From contig NZ_JAER01000022.1 of the NCBI RefSeq assembly GCF_000519005.1, positions 1 through 64,000 on the forward strand: a DNA stretch of 64,000 nucleotides. Reading direction: 5' to 3'. Source of the DNA: Nocardioides sp. J54. Lineage in GTDB: Bacteria > Actinomycetota > Actinomycetes > Propionibacteriales > Nocardioidaceae. The notes under the pieces are model-generated. The model searched no databases. It had not been told where the DNA came from and saw nothing but the letters and a program-made list of their open reading frames with translations. A program made the position numbers and the translations under genes. Numbering within the stretch: position 1 is the first letter of the stretch; every line of letters begins with the position of its first letter. Positions 27,172 through 35,052 of the stretch are shown in pieces.

Positions 27172-27325
27172 GGTGACCACGACACGCACCTCGCACCGCC
27201 ACGAGGCGCACGTCGTGCCGCCAGAACCGACACCTCGCGCAGCCACAACCCGCACCTCGCGGCGCGAACCCTCACACCTCGCGGGGCAAAGCGTCACACC
27301 TCGCGGGGCGAAGTGTCACACCTCG
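27172..27325. repeat. Array of seven 22-bp repeats in inverted orientation (right arm)
   Basis: Seven 22-base units at 27172, 27194, 27216, 27238, 27260, 27282 and 27304. On the minus strand each begins CGAGGTG or CGACGTG. Read from the outside in, unit types follow the same order as the left array: two with the GTGA...CTTyGC pattern outermost, GCGGGTTGTGGCTGCG in the middle, and GCGCCTCGTGG types nearest doxX. The outermost unit covers the last codons of the WYL gene that stops at 27316. Confidence 0.95.
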
Positions 27326-28323
27326 GCGTCGGGGGCGGGGGTGGTGGAGTGGTGGACCATGAGCTCCTCGGCGAGGACGACGCCGGCGGAGTCGAGGTCG
27401 GCGGGGGCGAGCACGGTGGCGAGGGGGCCGGCGGCGAGCAGGAGGCGGCCGACGCGGCGCTCGACCGGGGGCAGCAGGTCGAGGTCGACGACCACGTCCT
27501 GCTCGTCGTCCTCCACGAGGGTGACCTGCTCGGCGTAGAAGTCGGCGACCCAGCGGGCGCTCTGTGGAAGCAGCACCCGCACCCGGGTGGTGGCGCGCTG
27601 CTCGGCCAGCCGCTCCGCGACGTCCTCGGGCGGGGTGAAGGTGCGCTCGAGGACCTCCGCGGAGCGGATGTTGGACAGCAGGAAGGTGCGCAGCCGGCCC
27701 TCGTCGTCGACCGGACCCGCGTCGACCTCCCAGCCGCGCCGGGTCTGCACGAGCTGGTAGGGCTCGATCTCCCGGTCGGTGACGCCGGGGTGCCAGGCGC
27801 GGGAGTAGTTGATCCGCACCGCGCGCCGGTCGTCGAGCGCCCCGCGCAGCGTGGGCAGCAGCCGGTTCCAGCTCTGTACGGCGGGAGGCGCGTCGGCCGC
27901 GGCGGAGGGGCCGAACATGGTCTCGGTCAGCACGTCGATCGCGCCGGAGAGCTCCTCGTTGTCGGGCTCGGTCTCCAGCAGCGCCAGGGCGGCGGTGTAG
28001 GCGAGGCCGAGCTCGCCGGCGTCGACGTACTCGACGCCGATGTCGGCCGGCACCTCGGCGACGATGCGGACGACGCCGGCGGTGCCGGGGTCCTCGGTGC
28101 CGCCGTCGGGGCCGAGGAACTCCAGCACCTCGGGTCGGGTCAGCAGCCAGCGGCCGCCGATGTCGGCGGTGTAGAAGGCGAGCAGCTCCTCGCGCAGCGC
28201 CTCGACGGTGACGTCGAAGTCCGCGGCGAGGGTCTCCAGCGAGAGCCCGTCGGGGTGGCGCTGGAGCCGCTCGAAGATCGCAGGCAGCCGGGCGAAGCGC
28301 TCGACGTACTTGGGCGTGCTCAT
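27316..28323 (-). CDS. WYL-domain transcriptional regulator (second of a pair)
   Basis: 335 residues. N-terminal winged-helix part at 1-75 (RLPAIFERLQRHPDGLSLET, DFDVTVEALREELLAFY), WYL ligand-binding domain around 185-250 (RRAVRINYSRAWHPGVTDRE, IEPYQLVQTRRGWEVDAG), and a C-terminal WCX-like region. WYL pairs such as PafB/PafC activate the DNA-damage response in mycobacteria and sense single-stranded nucleic acid. These two are divergent enough that I do not use the names. The ATG at 28323 overlaps the stop of the first WYL gene. Its last codons lie inside the right 22-bp repeat array. Confidence 0.88.
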   Translation of the reverse strand: MSTPKYVERFARLPAIFERLQRHPDGLSLETLAADFDVTVEALREELLAFYTADIGGRWLLTRPEVLEFLGPDGGTEDPGTAGVVRIVAEVPADIGVEYVDAGELGLAYTAALALLETEPDNEELSGAIDVLTETMFGPSAAADAPPAVQSWNRLLPTLRGALDDRRAVRINYSRAWHPGVTDREIEPYQLVQTRRGWEVDAGPVDDEGRLRTFLLSNIRSAEVLERTFTPPEDVAERLAEQRATTRVRVLLPQSARWVADFYAEQVTLVEDDEQDVVVDLDLLPPVERRVGRLLLAAGPLATVLAPADLDSAGVVLAEELMVHHSTTPAPDAEV

Positions 28324-29261
28324 GCCGCTCCCCCTCCCCCGCGCGCCTGGTCCAGCGCGGCGATCACCTCGGCCCGCACCTCGTCGGGTCCCTCGATCCG
28401 GACCCGGTCGCCGAGCTCGTTGAGGCGCGTGCGGAGCGCGGCGCGGTGGGTGACCCGGTAGGTGATCAGCACCTGCGCGTCCCCGGCGTCCTCGACCCGG
28501 ACCGGCTCGCCGAGCCAGCGGCGCACGTCGGGCTCGTAGTGGGCGGGCGCGCGCAGGGTGACGTCCACGGGCGGGTCGATCTCCCACGACATCGGGTGCA
28601 GCCCGGTGTGGCGCACCGACGGGATCGGCTGCGCGCTGCCCACCGGTCCGGCGTCGGCGTCGGACATCCGGGACACCACGAACGCCTTCGCGACCGGCTC
28701 GTCGAGGTCGGCGTCCTCGACGCCGCGCAGGTACCACGTGCTGTTCTGGTTGCGCACCGACTCGGGGTGCACGGTGCGGCGGGTGCCCTTGTAGGTGAAG
28801 GTGAGCAGCTGGTGGTCGCGCACGGCGTCCACCACGAGCGGCAGCGCGTCGGGCGTCGCGGCGCGGACGGCGGCCGGCACGGGCAGCTCGTCCCCGGCGG
28901 ACCCGGCGGGCAGGCCGAGGCGGCGGGCGAGGTCCTCGCGCCGGGCGAGCAGCACGGCACGGCGCAGCTGGGCCTGCTGGCCCGGCGTCAACCGCACGCG
29001 CAGCCGGTTGTCGACGGTGGTCATCCGGTAGACCGCCTGCTCGCCGTGCGCGGCGATGTTCTCGATCTGCCAGCCCTGGCGCTCGAGGTGGCTCAGCTCC
29101 CGCTTGAGCTGGGTGCCCGCGTCCTTGCCGTGCTCGAACCCGGCGACCTTGATCAGCGTGTCGCCGGGCACGCCCTGCTGGGGGTGAGCCTGCAGGTAGG
29201 CCGCGATCCGCACCAGCCGTTCCATCGGACCCCGCTGGTCGCGTCCCGGTCCCTTCGCCAC
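28320..29261 (-). CDS. WYL-domain transcriptional regulator (first of a pair)
   Basis: 313 residues from GTG 29261; ATG 29225 would trim 12. An N-terminal winged helix (ERLVRIAAYLQAHPQQGVPG, QLKRELSHLERQGWQIENIA) precedes a WYL domain (HQLLTFTYKGTRRTVHPESV, NSTWYLRGVEDADLDEPVAK) and a C-terminal WCX segment (VDVTLRAPAHYEPDVRRWLG). The GTG start is preferred because GAGGGGG lies a few bases upstream. It is translationally coupled to the second WYL gene (ATGA). The pair probably forms a heterodimer as PafBC does; target genes are unknown. Confidence 0.88.
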   Translation of the reverse strand: MAKGPGRDQRGPMERLVRIAAYLQAHPQQGVPGDTLIKVAGFEHGKDAGTQLKRELSHLERQGWQIENIAAHGEQAVYRMTTVDNRLRVRLTPGQQAQLRRAVLLARREDLARRLGLPAGSAGDELPVPAAVRAATPDALPLVVDAVRDHQLLTFTYKGTRRTVHPESVRNQNSTWYLRGVEDADLDEPVAKAFVVSRMSDADAGPVGSAQPIPSVRHTGLHPMSWEIDPPVDVTLRAPAHYEPDVRRWLGEPVRVEDAGDAQVLITYRVTHRAALRTRLNELGDRVRIEGPDEVRAEVIAALDQARGGGGAA

Positions 29262-29304
29262 TCGTCCCCCTCGTTGCGCTGTGCGGATGTCTGCTCGCGG
29301 ATGC

Positions 29305-30081
29305 CTACTCGAACCGGCCGTGCCGGCCCGCCCCCGCGGCGAACCGCGAGGCACCGTCGAGGGTATCCGCGGAGAGCGAGACCAGACCGTGTTTCCATTC
29401 GAGTGCCAGCGCGTCGTCGAGGTCCAGCCCGTGCTGCCCGTACGACGACAGCCGGTCCTGCCGCAGGCACGTCTGCGGGAACGCGGCCAGCCGGGCGGCG
29501 AGCTCGAGCGCCTCGTCGAGGGCCTTGCCGGGGGCGGAAACCCGGTTGGCCAGGCCCATCCGCAGCGCCTCGTCGGCGCCGACCTCGCGGCCGGTGAGGA
29601 TCAGGTCGAGGGCGTGGGAGTGGCCGACGAGCCGCGGCAGGCGGACCGTGCCGCCGTCGATGAGCGGCACGCCCCAGCGGCGGCAGAAGACGCCGAACGC
29701 GGCGGCCGGATCGGCCACCCGCAGGTCGCACCAGAGCGCGAGCTCGAGGCCGCCGGCGACGGCGTACCCCTCGACGGCCGCGACGACCGGCTTGGACAGC
29801 AGCATCCGGGTCGGCCCCATCCCGGCCGGGCCGGCGTCCGGGCCGTCACCGGGGGCGCCGACCTCGACCCGCCCCTCGGAGACCGCCTTGAGGTCGGCGC
29901 CGGCGCAGAACACCCCGCCCGCGCCGTGGAGCACGGCCACGGCGGCGGACTCGTCGGCGTCGAACTCCGTGAACGCCTCGGTGAGCAGGCGGGCGTGCTC
30001 GGCGTCGACGGCGTTGCGCACCTCGGGGCGCGACAGGGTGACCAGCGTGACCGGACCGTGCTTCTCGACCTCGACGGACAT
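29305..30081 (-). CDS. Crotonase/enoyl-CoA hydratase family protein
   Basis: 258 residues with the crotonase fold. Oxyanion-hole and active-site segments are FCAGADLKAVSEG and AAVEGYAVAGGLELALWCDL, followed by RRWGVPLIDGGTVRLPRLVG where the acid residues normally lie. In true hydratases the second Glu is in a FxExxxG context; here the text reads GVPLIDGGTV, so hydration of enoyl-CoA is not certain. It stands alone between the WYL pair and the secreted acylase gene. Confidence 0.85.
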   Translation of the reverse strand: MSVEVEKHGPVTLVTLSRPEVRNAVDAEHARLLTEAFTEFDADESAAVAVLHGAGGVFCAGADLKAVSEGRVEVGAPGDGPDAGPAGMGPTRMLLSKPVVAAVEGYAVAGGLELALWCDLRVADPAAAFGVFCRRWGVPLIDGGTVRLPRLVGHSHALDLILTGREVGADEALRMGLANRVSAPGKALDEALELAARLAAFPQTCLRQDRLSSYGQHGLDLDDALALEWKHGLVSLSADTLDGASRFAAGAGRHGRFE

Positions 30082-30104
30082 GGGTGAAGGCTAGGCCCGG
30101 CGGC

Positions 30105-32531
30105 TCAGCTGCCCGACAGCCGCACCGTGCGCACCAGCGCCGCCTTGATCTGCGCCGGCGTCCACGGGAAGCGCACCCACTTCTCCTGCGAGAACAGCTT
30201 GGTCTGGTCCCACGACCACGGCGACGCGGGGTCCTCGTACTGGCTGTAGGTGAGGATCGTGCGGGCGTCGACGGTGCCGTCGGCGAGGTAGCTGATCGCC
30301 TGGATGTGCGAGGAGCCGTAGCTGATCGCCTTGTAGCGGTCGCTGTTGGCCTGCGGGTGCTCGGTGTCGACGGCGTTGGCGTTGCCCGCGAGGTCGCCGT
30401 CGCCGCCGGTGATCGGCAGCGGCGGGGCGCCCCGGTCGCCGGCGACCTGCAGGCTGCCCCACGGCGCGTCGAAGGCGACGCCGGCGTCGCGCACGGCGTC
30501 GATGGCCGCCTGCATCGCCTTCACGACCGCGGTGCCGGTCTTGAGCCCGCGCGGGGTGTTGAGCGGGTCCCTGGCGTTGAAGGGCACCGACCACAGGTTC
30601 GTGCCGGTCGGGGCGCGCTTCACGAACTCCTCGAAGATGTGCGTGCCGACCGAGGTGGCGTCGGAGCGGCCGTCCCACTTCCTGAGCACGGCGCAGGCCT
30701 GCGTCTCCCCGGTCCTGGCGCAGACCTCGTCGAGCCTGCCGCCCTCGCGCATGACCTCCGCGGCCCGCACCCGGTTCGCGTACTCGTGCCCGCGCAGCGT
30801 CGAAGGGGTCTCCCGGCCGACGGCGAGGCGGTCGACGACGTACTGCTGGACCATCCGCGTGCGCATCGTGCGCGGGCACTTCTCGCAGCCGATGATGCTG
30901 GCGTAGCCCTCGAGCCGCACCTTGTCGTTCGGCGTCCAGTAGGAGTCGTTGGCGTTCATCACCCAGTCGCGTCGTACGACGGCGGGCAGGTTCCTCGGCC
31001 CGAGGATCCCCGGGCGCTGCGCGTCGGCGTCGGAGCCCCACGTGCACAGCCCGTCGGCGAGCAGGCCGTTGAGCCCGGGCAGCCCGGCGACGGTCTTGAG
31101 CAGCAGGCCGACCGGGGTGAGGCAGCGGTTGACCATGGCGTTGGTGACGTGCGGGACGACGCTGTGGTCGGCGTAGAGCACCTCGCCCCGCCGGTCGGCG
31201 GCGATCGTGTTGACCCACGGCATGCCGCCCCCGGCGTCCTGGCGGACCAGCAGGTCGCGGCTGCTGCGCGCCTCGCCCATCGACAGGAAGGTGTCGATGG
31301 TGCGCAGGTGCTCGGCGTTCGCGTCACGGATCGCCCAGAAGCTGATCGGGGACCAGCCCATGAACTGCGACGGGCTGTCGATGACGTAGCCCTGCGGCGT
31401 GCGCCAGACGTCCTCGCGCACGGTGCCGAGCGAGCCGTCCTTGCGCTTGACGGTGACGTCGACGAAGCGGCGCTCGGCCTTGCGCAGCAGTCCGCTGGCC
31501 GACAGGTAGAGCGGGCCGGGGCCGACCGTGAGGTACTCGTAGGGCGTGAAGCGGTACGCCGTGGAGACGGTGTGGCTCCAGGCGACGTCCTTGTTCCAGC
31601 CGATGTTGACCGCGGGCGAGCCGATCAGCGAGGCGCCGGCGACGTCGTACTTCCCGGGGATGGTCAGGTGCTGCTGGGTGAACTTGTAGCGGCCGACCCA
31701 CGGGAAGTGCGGGTTGCCCAGGAGCATGCCGCGGCGGGTCGAGCTCTTGTCGCCGCCGATCGCGGTGGCGTTGGACCCGAACTTGCTGTCCTGGCCCAGC
31801 GACCGGCGCAGCGCCTCACCGTCGACCTTCTTCGCGTACGCCGCGACGTCCTCCTTCTTCGTGGGGAGCGGCAGGTCGATGCCGAGGTCCGGCAGGCCCG
31901 GGTCCTGCAGGGTCGGCGGGTCGGCCTCGACGATCTCCTTCACGAAGTTGCCGGACGAGGCGATCATGTTGGCCATGTAGACGCCGTACCAGAGGTCGGT
32001 CTCGGTGGCGTCGGGCTTGATCCACGCCTCGTTGCGACAGGCGGGGTCGGTGATCCGGTTGTCGCGCAGCCAGCGGTTGATGCCGGCGGTGTAGCCCTTG
32101 ACCATCGCGCGGGCCCGCGCGCTCGGCCCGGCCGGCGAGCGGAGCAGCCCCTCGACGACCTTGCGGTCGTGGAGGTCGGTCACGAAGGTGTCGACCTGCA
32201 GGTTGCTGGCGTCGAGCGAGACGCCGTCGCGGTAGCGGCCGTCGGGGCCGAGGTGCTTCGAGCGCTCGCCGCGGGCGGTGAGCACGGTGTCGGCGAGGGT
32301 GCAGATCGACGAGGCCGCGGCGGCGTACCCGCTGCCGTAGCCGAGCGAGCCCCAGTCGGCCGCGGTGACGTGCGGGATGCCGTGCTTCGTGATCTTGACC
32401 GTGGCCTGGTAGGGCCCGGCGGCGAGCGCGCCGTCGGCCGGGTCGGGCCCGGCGTCGGCGGGCCCCGCGAGGGCCAGGGCGGGCACGGCCAGGGCCGTGG
32501 CGAGCAGCGTCAGGAGCCGGGGCGAGCGCAC
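30105..32531 (-). CDS. Secreted penicillin acylase family protein (acylase, AHL/aculeacin type)
   Basis: 808 residues. A signal peptide covers about 1-27 (LLTLLATALAVPALALAGPADA). The alpha chain spans to about 252, and the nucleophile lies in KFGSNATAIGG, Ser253, at the autocleavage point. The beta chain has GNPHFPWVGRYKFTQQHLTI, family motif NIGWNKDVAWSHTVSTAYRF and VMNANDSYWTPND. Layout is closest to aculeacin A and acyl-homoserine-lactone acylases, so it may cleave long-chain N-acyl compounds outside the cell, including quorum signals. The GTG start has no clear ribosome-binding site and sits in a hairpin (32527-32561). Confidence 0.92.
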   Translation of the reverse strand: MRSPRLLTLLATALAVPALALAGPADAGPDPADGALAAGPYQATVKITKHGIPHVTAADWGSLGYGSGYAAAASSICTLADTVLTARGERSKHLGPDGRYRDGVSLDASNLQVDTFVTDLHDRKVVEGLLRSPAGPSARARAMVKGYTAGINRWLRDNRITDPACRNEAWIKPDATETDLWYGVYMANMIASSGNFVKEIVEADPPTLQDPGLPDLGIDLPLPTKKEDVAAYAKKVDGEALRRSLGQDSKFGSNATAIGGDKSSTRRGMLLGNPHFPWVGRYKFTQQHLTIPGKYDVAGASLIGSPAVNIGWNKDVAWSHTVSTAYRFTPYEYLTVGPGPLYLSASGLLRKAERRFVDVTVKRKDGSLGTVREDVWRTPQGYVIDSPSQFMGWSPISFWAIRDANAEHLRTIDTFLSMGEARSSRDLLVRQDAGGGMPWVNTIAADRRGEVLYADHSVVPHVTNAMVNRCLTPVGLLLKTVAGLPGLNGLLADGLCTWGSDADAQRPGILGPRNLPAVVRRDWVMNANDSYWTPNDKVRLEGYASIIGCEKCPRTMRTRMVQQYVVDRLAVGRETPSTLRGHEYANRVRAAEVMREGGRLDEVCARTGETQACAVLRKWDGRSDATSVGTHIFEEFVKRAPTGTNLWSVPFNARDPLNTPRGLKTGTAVVKAMQAAIDAVRDAGVAFDAPWGSLQVAGDRGAPPLPITGGDGDLAGNANAVDTEHPQANSDRYKAISYGSSHIQAISYLADGTVDARTILTYSQYEDPASPWSWDQTKLFSQEKWVRFPWTPAQIKAALVRTVRLSGS

Positions 32532-32561
32532 ACGGGACCAACGGTCCCGGCCCGGTGTGCG
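32527..32561 (-). promoter_or_regulatory. Hairpin enclosing the acylase start codon
   Basis: On the minus strand CGCACAC pairs with GTGTGCG (outer stem) and GGGACC with GGTCCC (inner stem, 3-base loop). The GTG start at 32531 is in the 3' outer arm. It could mask initiation, or act as a terminator for the genes upstream. Confidence 0.5.
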
Positions 32562-32631
32562 TTACGTCACGCCAGGCACTTCTGCCGAGGCCTCTCGGGG
32601 AACGGGTCGGCCGCGGGAGGTCCCGGGAGCC

Positions 32632-32955
32632 TCAGAGGTAGAGGCCGGCCGACTCGTCGCCGAGCCGGTCGGCGGCGACGGCGTGGATGTCGCGCTCGCG
32701 CATCACGACGTAGACCTCACCGGCCACCTCGACCTCGGCCTTGTCCTCGGGGTCGTAGAGCACGCGGTCGCCGGTCACGACGGCCCGGCAATGCGGTCCG
32801 ACCGCCACTACCCGCGACCAGGCCAGCCGGCGCGCACCCATCGCCGCCGTGGCGGGGATGACGATGCCGCCGGACGAGCGGCGCTCGCCGGCCTCGGTGT
32901 CGGTCTCGCACAAGATGCGGTCGTGCAGCATCTTGATGGGGGTCTTGTCGGACAC
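32632..32955 (-). CDS. GroES-like co-chaperonin family protein
   Basis: 107 residues with a GroES beta-barrel pattern: IKMLHDRILCETDTEAGERR, SSGGIVIPATA (mobile-loop region), RVVAVGP and GDRVLYDPED. The C-terminus EVYVVMRERDIHAV resembles the end of GroES. No groEL is adjacent. It lies directly after the DUF3618 gene, one base between stop and GTG start, at the end of the metal-importer operon. It is more likely a paralogue than the housekeeping GroES. Confidence 0.82.
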   Translation of the reverse strand: MSDKTPIKMLHDRILCETDTEAGERRSSGGIVIPATAAMGARRLAWSRVVAVGPHCRAVVTGDRVLYDPEDKAEVEVAGEVYVVMRERDIHAVAADRLGDESAGLYL

Positions 32956-32956
32956 C

Positions 32957-33211
32957 TCAGCGCGTGCGGGTGATCGTGCGGATGGTGGCGATCAGGGCGA
33001 TCACGCCGACCACGCCACCGACGGTCTTGAGGATGTTGTCGGTGCGCGGCTCCCCCGTCTCCACGTCGACGTAGTAGGCCTTCACCTGGGCCACCTCGCG
33101 CCCGATGATCGTCTTGGGGTGCGAGCGGTAGAGGAGCTGGTCGATCGTGCCGGCGAGGCGCTCGCGCGCCTCCTCGATCTCACGCTCGATGTCAGAGGGA
33201 GTGTCACTCAC
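32957..33211 (-). CDS. DUF3618 domain protein
   Basis: 84 residues. The DUF3618 signature is SDIEREIEEARERLAGTIDQ at the N-terminus, with a helical middle and a C-terminal membrane segment (LKTVGGVVGVIALIATIRTI). It is probably a small membrane-anchored helical protein. The GTG start overlaps the cbiO stop (GTGA), so translation is coupled to the importer ATPase. Function unknown. Confidence 0.88.
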   Translation of the reverse strand: MSDTPSDIEREIEEARERLAGTIDQLLYRSHPKTIIGREVAQVKAYYVDVETGEPRTDNILKTVGGVVGVIALIATIRTITRTR

Positions 33212-33978
33212 CCGGGCAGGCTATCAACCGGGATGGAACGCGGGTCGAAGCCCCACGGCAGCTCCAGCCTGTGGGCACGCATCAGCTCGTCGTCGGTGAG
33301 CACGTCGTAGGTGCGCCCGTCCGCCACCACCCGCCCCCCGCTGAGCACCACCGAGCGGGGGCAGAGCTCGAGGGCGTACGGCAGGTCGTGGGTCACCATC
33401 AGCACCGTGACGTCGAGGCTGCGCAGGATGTCGGCGAGCTCGCGGCGCGAGGCGGGGTCGAGGTTGGAGCTCGGCTCGTCGAGGACGAGGATCTCCGGCT
33501 CCATCGCGAGCACGGTCGCGACCGCGACCCGGCGCCGCTGGCCGAAGGAGAGGTGGTGCGGCGGCCGGTCGGCGAATTCCGCCATGCCGACCTGTTCCAG
33601 CGCGTCCATCACCCGCTTGTCCAGCGCAGCGCCGCGCAGGCCGAGGTTGGCGGGCCCGAACGCCACGTCGGCCCGCACCGAGCCCATGAAGAGCTGGTCG
33701 TCGGGGTCCTGGAAGACGATGCCGACCCGGCGCCGGATCTCGGCGAGGTTCTTCTTCGTCACCGGCAGGCCGCTCACCCTGACCGAGCCCGCACCGTGGC
33801 CGGACTCGGCCGACAGGATCCCGTTGAGGTGCAGCACGAGGGTGGTCTTGCCCGCGCCGTTGGGCCCCAGGAGCGCGACCCGCTCGCCCGGGTGGACGTG
33901 CAGGTCCACGCCGAACAGCGCCTGGTGCCCGTCGGGGTAGGCGAAGGCGACGCCCTGGAGGTCCAGCACGGGGGTCAT
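33208..33978 (-). CDS. cbiO: ECF metal transporter ATPase CbiO-type
   Basis: 256 residues. Walker A LLGPNGAGKTTL near residue 40, Q-loop VFQDPDDQLFMGSV, signature LSFGQRRRVAVATVL, and Walker B ILVLDEPSSNLDP. FQDPDDQLF is diagnostic for ECF-type CbiO/EcfA ATPases. It drives Ni2+ or Co2+ uptake with the M, N and Q subunits encoded just upstream, with overlapping start and stop codons. The Nur-like box at the operon head points to nickel. Confidence 0.93.
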   Translation of the reverse strand: MTPVLDLQGVAFAYPDGHQALFGVDLHVHPGERVALLGPNGAGKTTLVLHLNGILSAESGHGAGSVRVSGLPVTKKNLAEIRRRVGIVFQDPDDQLFMGSVRADVAFGPANLGLRGAALDKRVMDALEQVGMAEFADRPPHHLSFGQRRRVAVATVLAMEPEILVLDEPSSNLDPASRRELADILRSLDVTVLMVTHDLPYALELCPRSVVLSGGRVVADGRTYDVLTDDELMRAHRLELPWGFDPRSIPVDSLPG

Positions 33979-34673
33979 CGGGCGCCCTCCACGTCGGGCA
34001 GGCGGCCGTCGTACCCGCGCGAGAGCATGGCCAGGTGCACCCGCTCCCCCCGCTCGTAGGAACGGACGAAGAGCGCGCCGAGGGTGCGCGCGAGGGCCGG
34101 CCAGTGCCGCGGCGAGCGGGGGTCGGCACCGCGTGAGCGCATCGCGGTCAGCATCCGGCCGAGGTCGGCGGTGACCACGTCGAGGTAGCGCACCATGAAC
34201 GCCATGATCTGCACCAGCAGCTCGGGCATCCGCAGCCGCTGCAGGCCGCGCAGCACCGCGTCCGGCTCGGTGGTCGCGGCGAGGGTGAGGGAGGCGAGCA
34301 CGCCGAGCGTGCCCTTCGCGGCCAGGCCCCACGCGGCGAGCAGGCCGGGCTCGGAGACACTGAGCTCCCACCCGCCGGGCAGGGCGACGGCGACCTGCGG
34401 TCCCTCGGCGATGAACGGGATGAGCGCGGCGAACAGCAGGAAGGGCACCTCGATGACCATCCGGGGCAGCAGGTAGCCCAGCGGCACCCGCGAGGCCGCG
34501 ACGACACCGAGCAGGATCGCGAGGTGCACCGCGTAGGCGGCGTACCAGTCGCGCGGGGTGGCGACGACGACGAGGACGAAGGCCAGCAGCGCGAGGATCT
34601 TCAGGTGCGCCGGGGCACGGTGCACCACGGAGTGGCCGTGGAAGTGCAGCCGGTGGCCGTGTCCCGCGCCCAC
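33975..34673 (-). CDS. cbiQ: ECF metal transporter transmembrane subunit CbiQ-type
   Basis: 232 residues. The His-rich N-terminus (GAGHGHRLHFHGHSVVHRAP) is followed by four to five membrane segments, and the coupling motifs AMRSRGADPRSP and AMLSRGYDGRLP (the two conserved Ala-Arg-Gly helices that contact the ATPase). This is the T component that links the substrate-binding M/N subunits to CbiO. GTG start, one base after the CbiN-like stop. Confidence 0.93.
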   Translation of the reverse strand: MGAGHGHRLHFHGHSVVHRAPAHLKILALLAFVLVVVATPRDWYAAYAVHLAILLGVVAASRVPLGYLLPRMVIEVPFLLFAALIPFIAEGPQVAVALPGGWELSVSEPGLLAAWGLAAKGTLGVLASLTLAATTEPDAVLRGLQRLRMPELLVQIMAFMVRYLDVVTADLGRMLTAMRSRGADPRSPRHWPALARTLGALFVRSYERGERVHLAMLSRGYDGRLPDVEGAR

Positions 34674-34674
34674 G

Positions 34675-35052
34675 TCAGTGGTGGGCCGGCTCGGGCTGGC
34701 TGTCGCCCCGGGCGTCGTCCTGCGGGCCGGGCTGGTCCGCGGGTGTACGACGGCGCAGCAGCCAGAACAGGCCGCCGCCCACGAGGAGGGTCAGCCCCAC
34801 GCCGGCCACGCCGGCGATGCCGCCGCTGAGCCGCTCGTCCTCGACCCCCTTCGTGCCGTAGTCCGCGAACGGGCTGCCGGTGTCGACCGGGTCCTCGGCG
34901 GTGTCGATGAAGCCGGTCTTCTCGGCGACGTACTCCAGGCCGTCGGGGTGGCTGCTGGCGTAGTAGCTGCCGACTCCGGCGACCAGCAGGGTGACCAGGA
35001 GGGCGACCGCCCAGAACCTGCGGCGGCCGCTGGTGCGGCTCGTGCTGCTCAT
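34675..35052 (-). CDS. PDGLE-domain protein, CbiN-like accessory subunit
   Basis: 125 residues: N-terminal membrane segment (FWAVALLVTLLVAGVGSYYA), an outer domain with the SSHPDGLEYVAEKTGF motif, and a second membrane segment (GGIAGVAGVGLTLLVGGGLF). The PDGLE motif defines the CbiN-like partner of CbiM in Ni/Co importers. Start ATG 35052 overlaps the cbiM stop. The Ser/Arg-rich N-terminus is cytosolic. Confidence 0.88.
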   Translation of the reverse strand: MSSTSRTSGRRRFWAVALLVTLLVAGVGSYYASSHPDGLEYVAEKTGFIDTAEDPVDTGSPFADYGTKGVEDERLSGGIAGVAGVGLTLLVGGGLFWLLRRRTPADQPGPQDDARGDSQPEPAHH

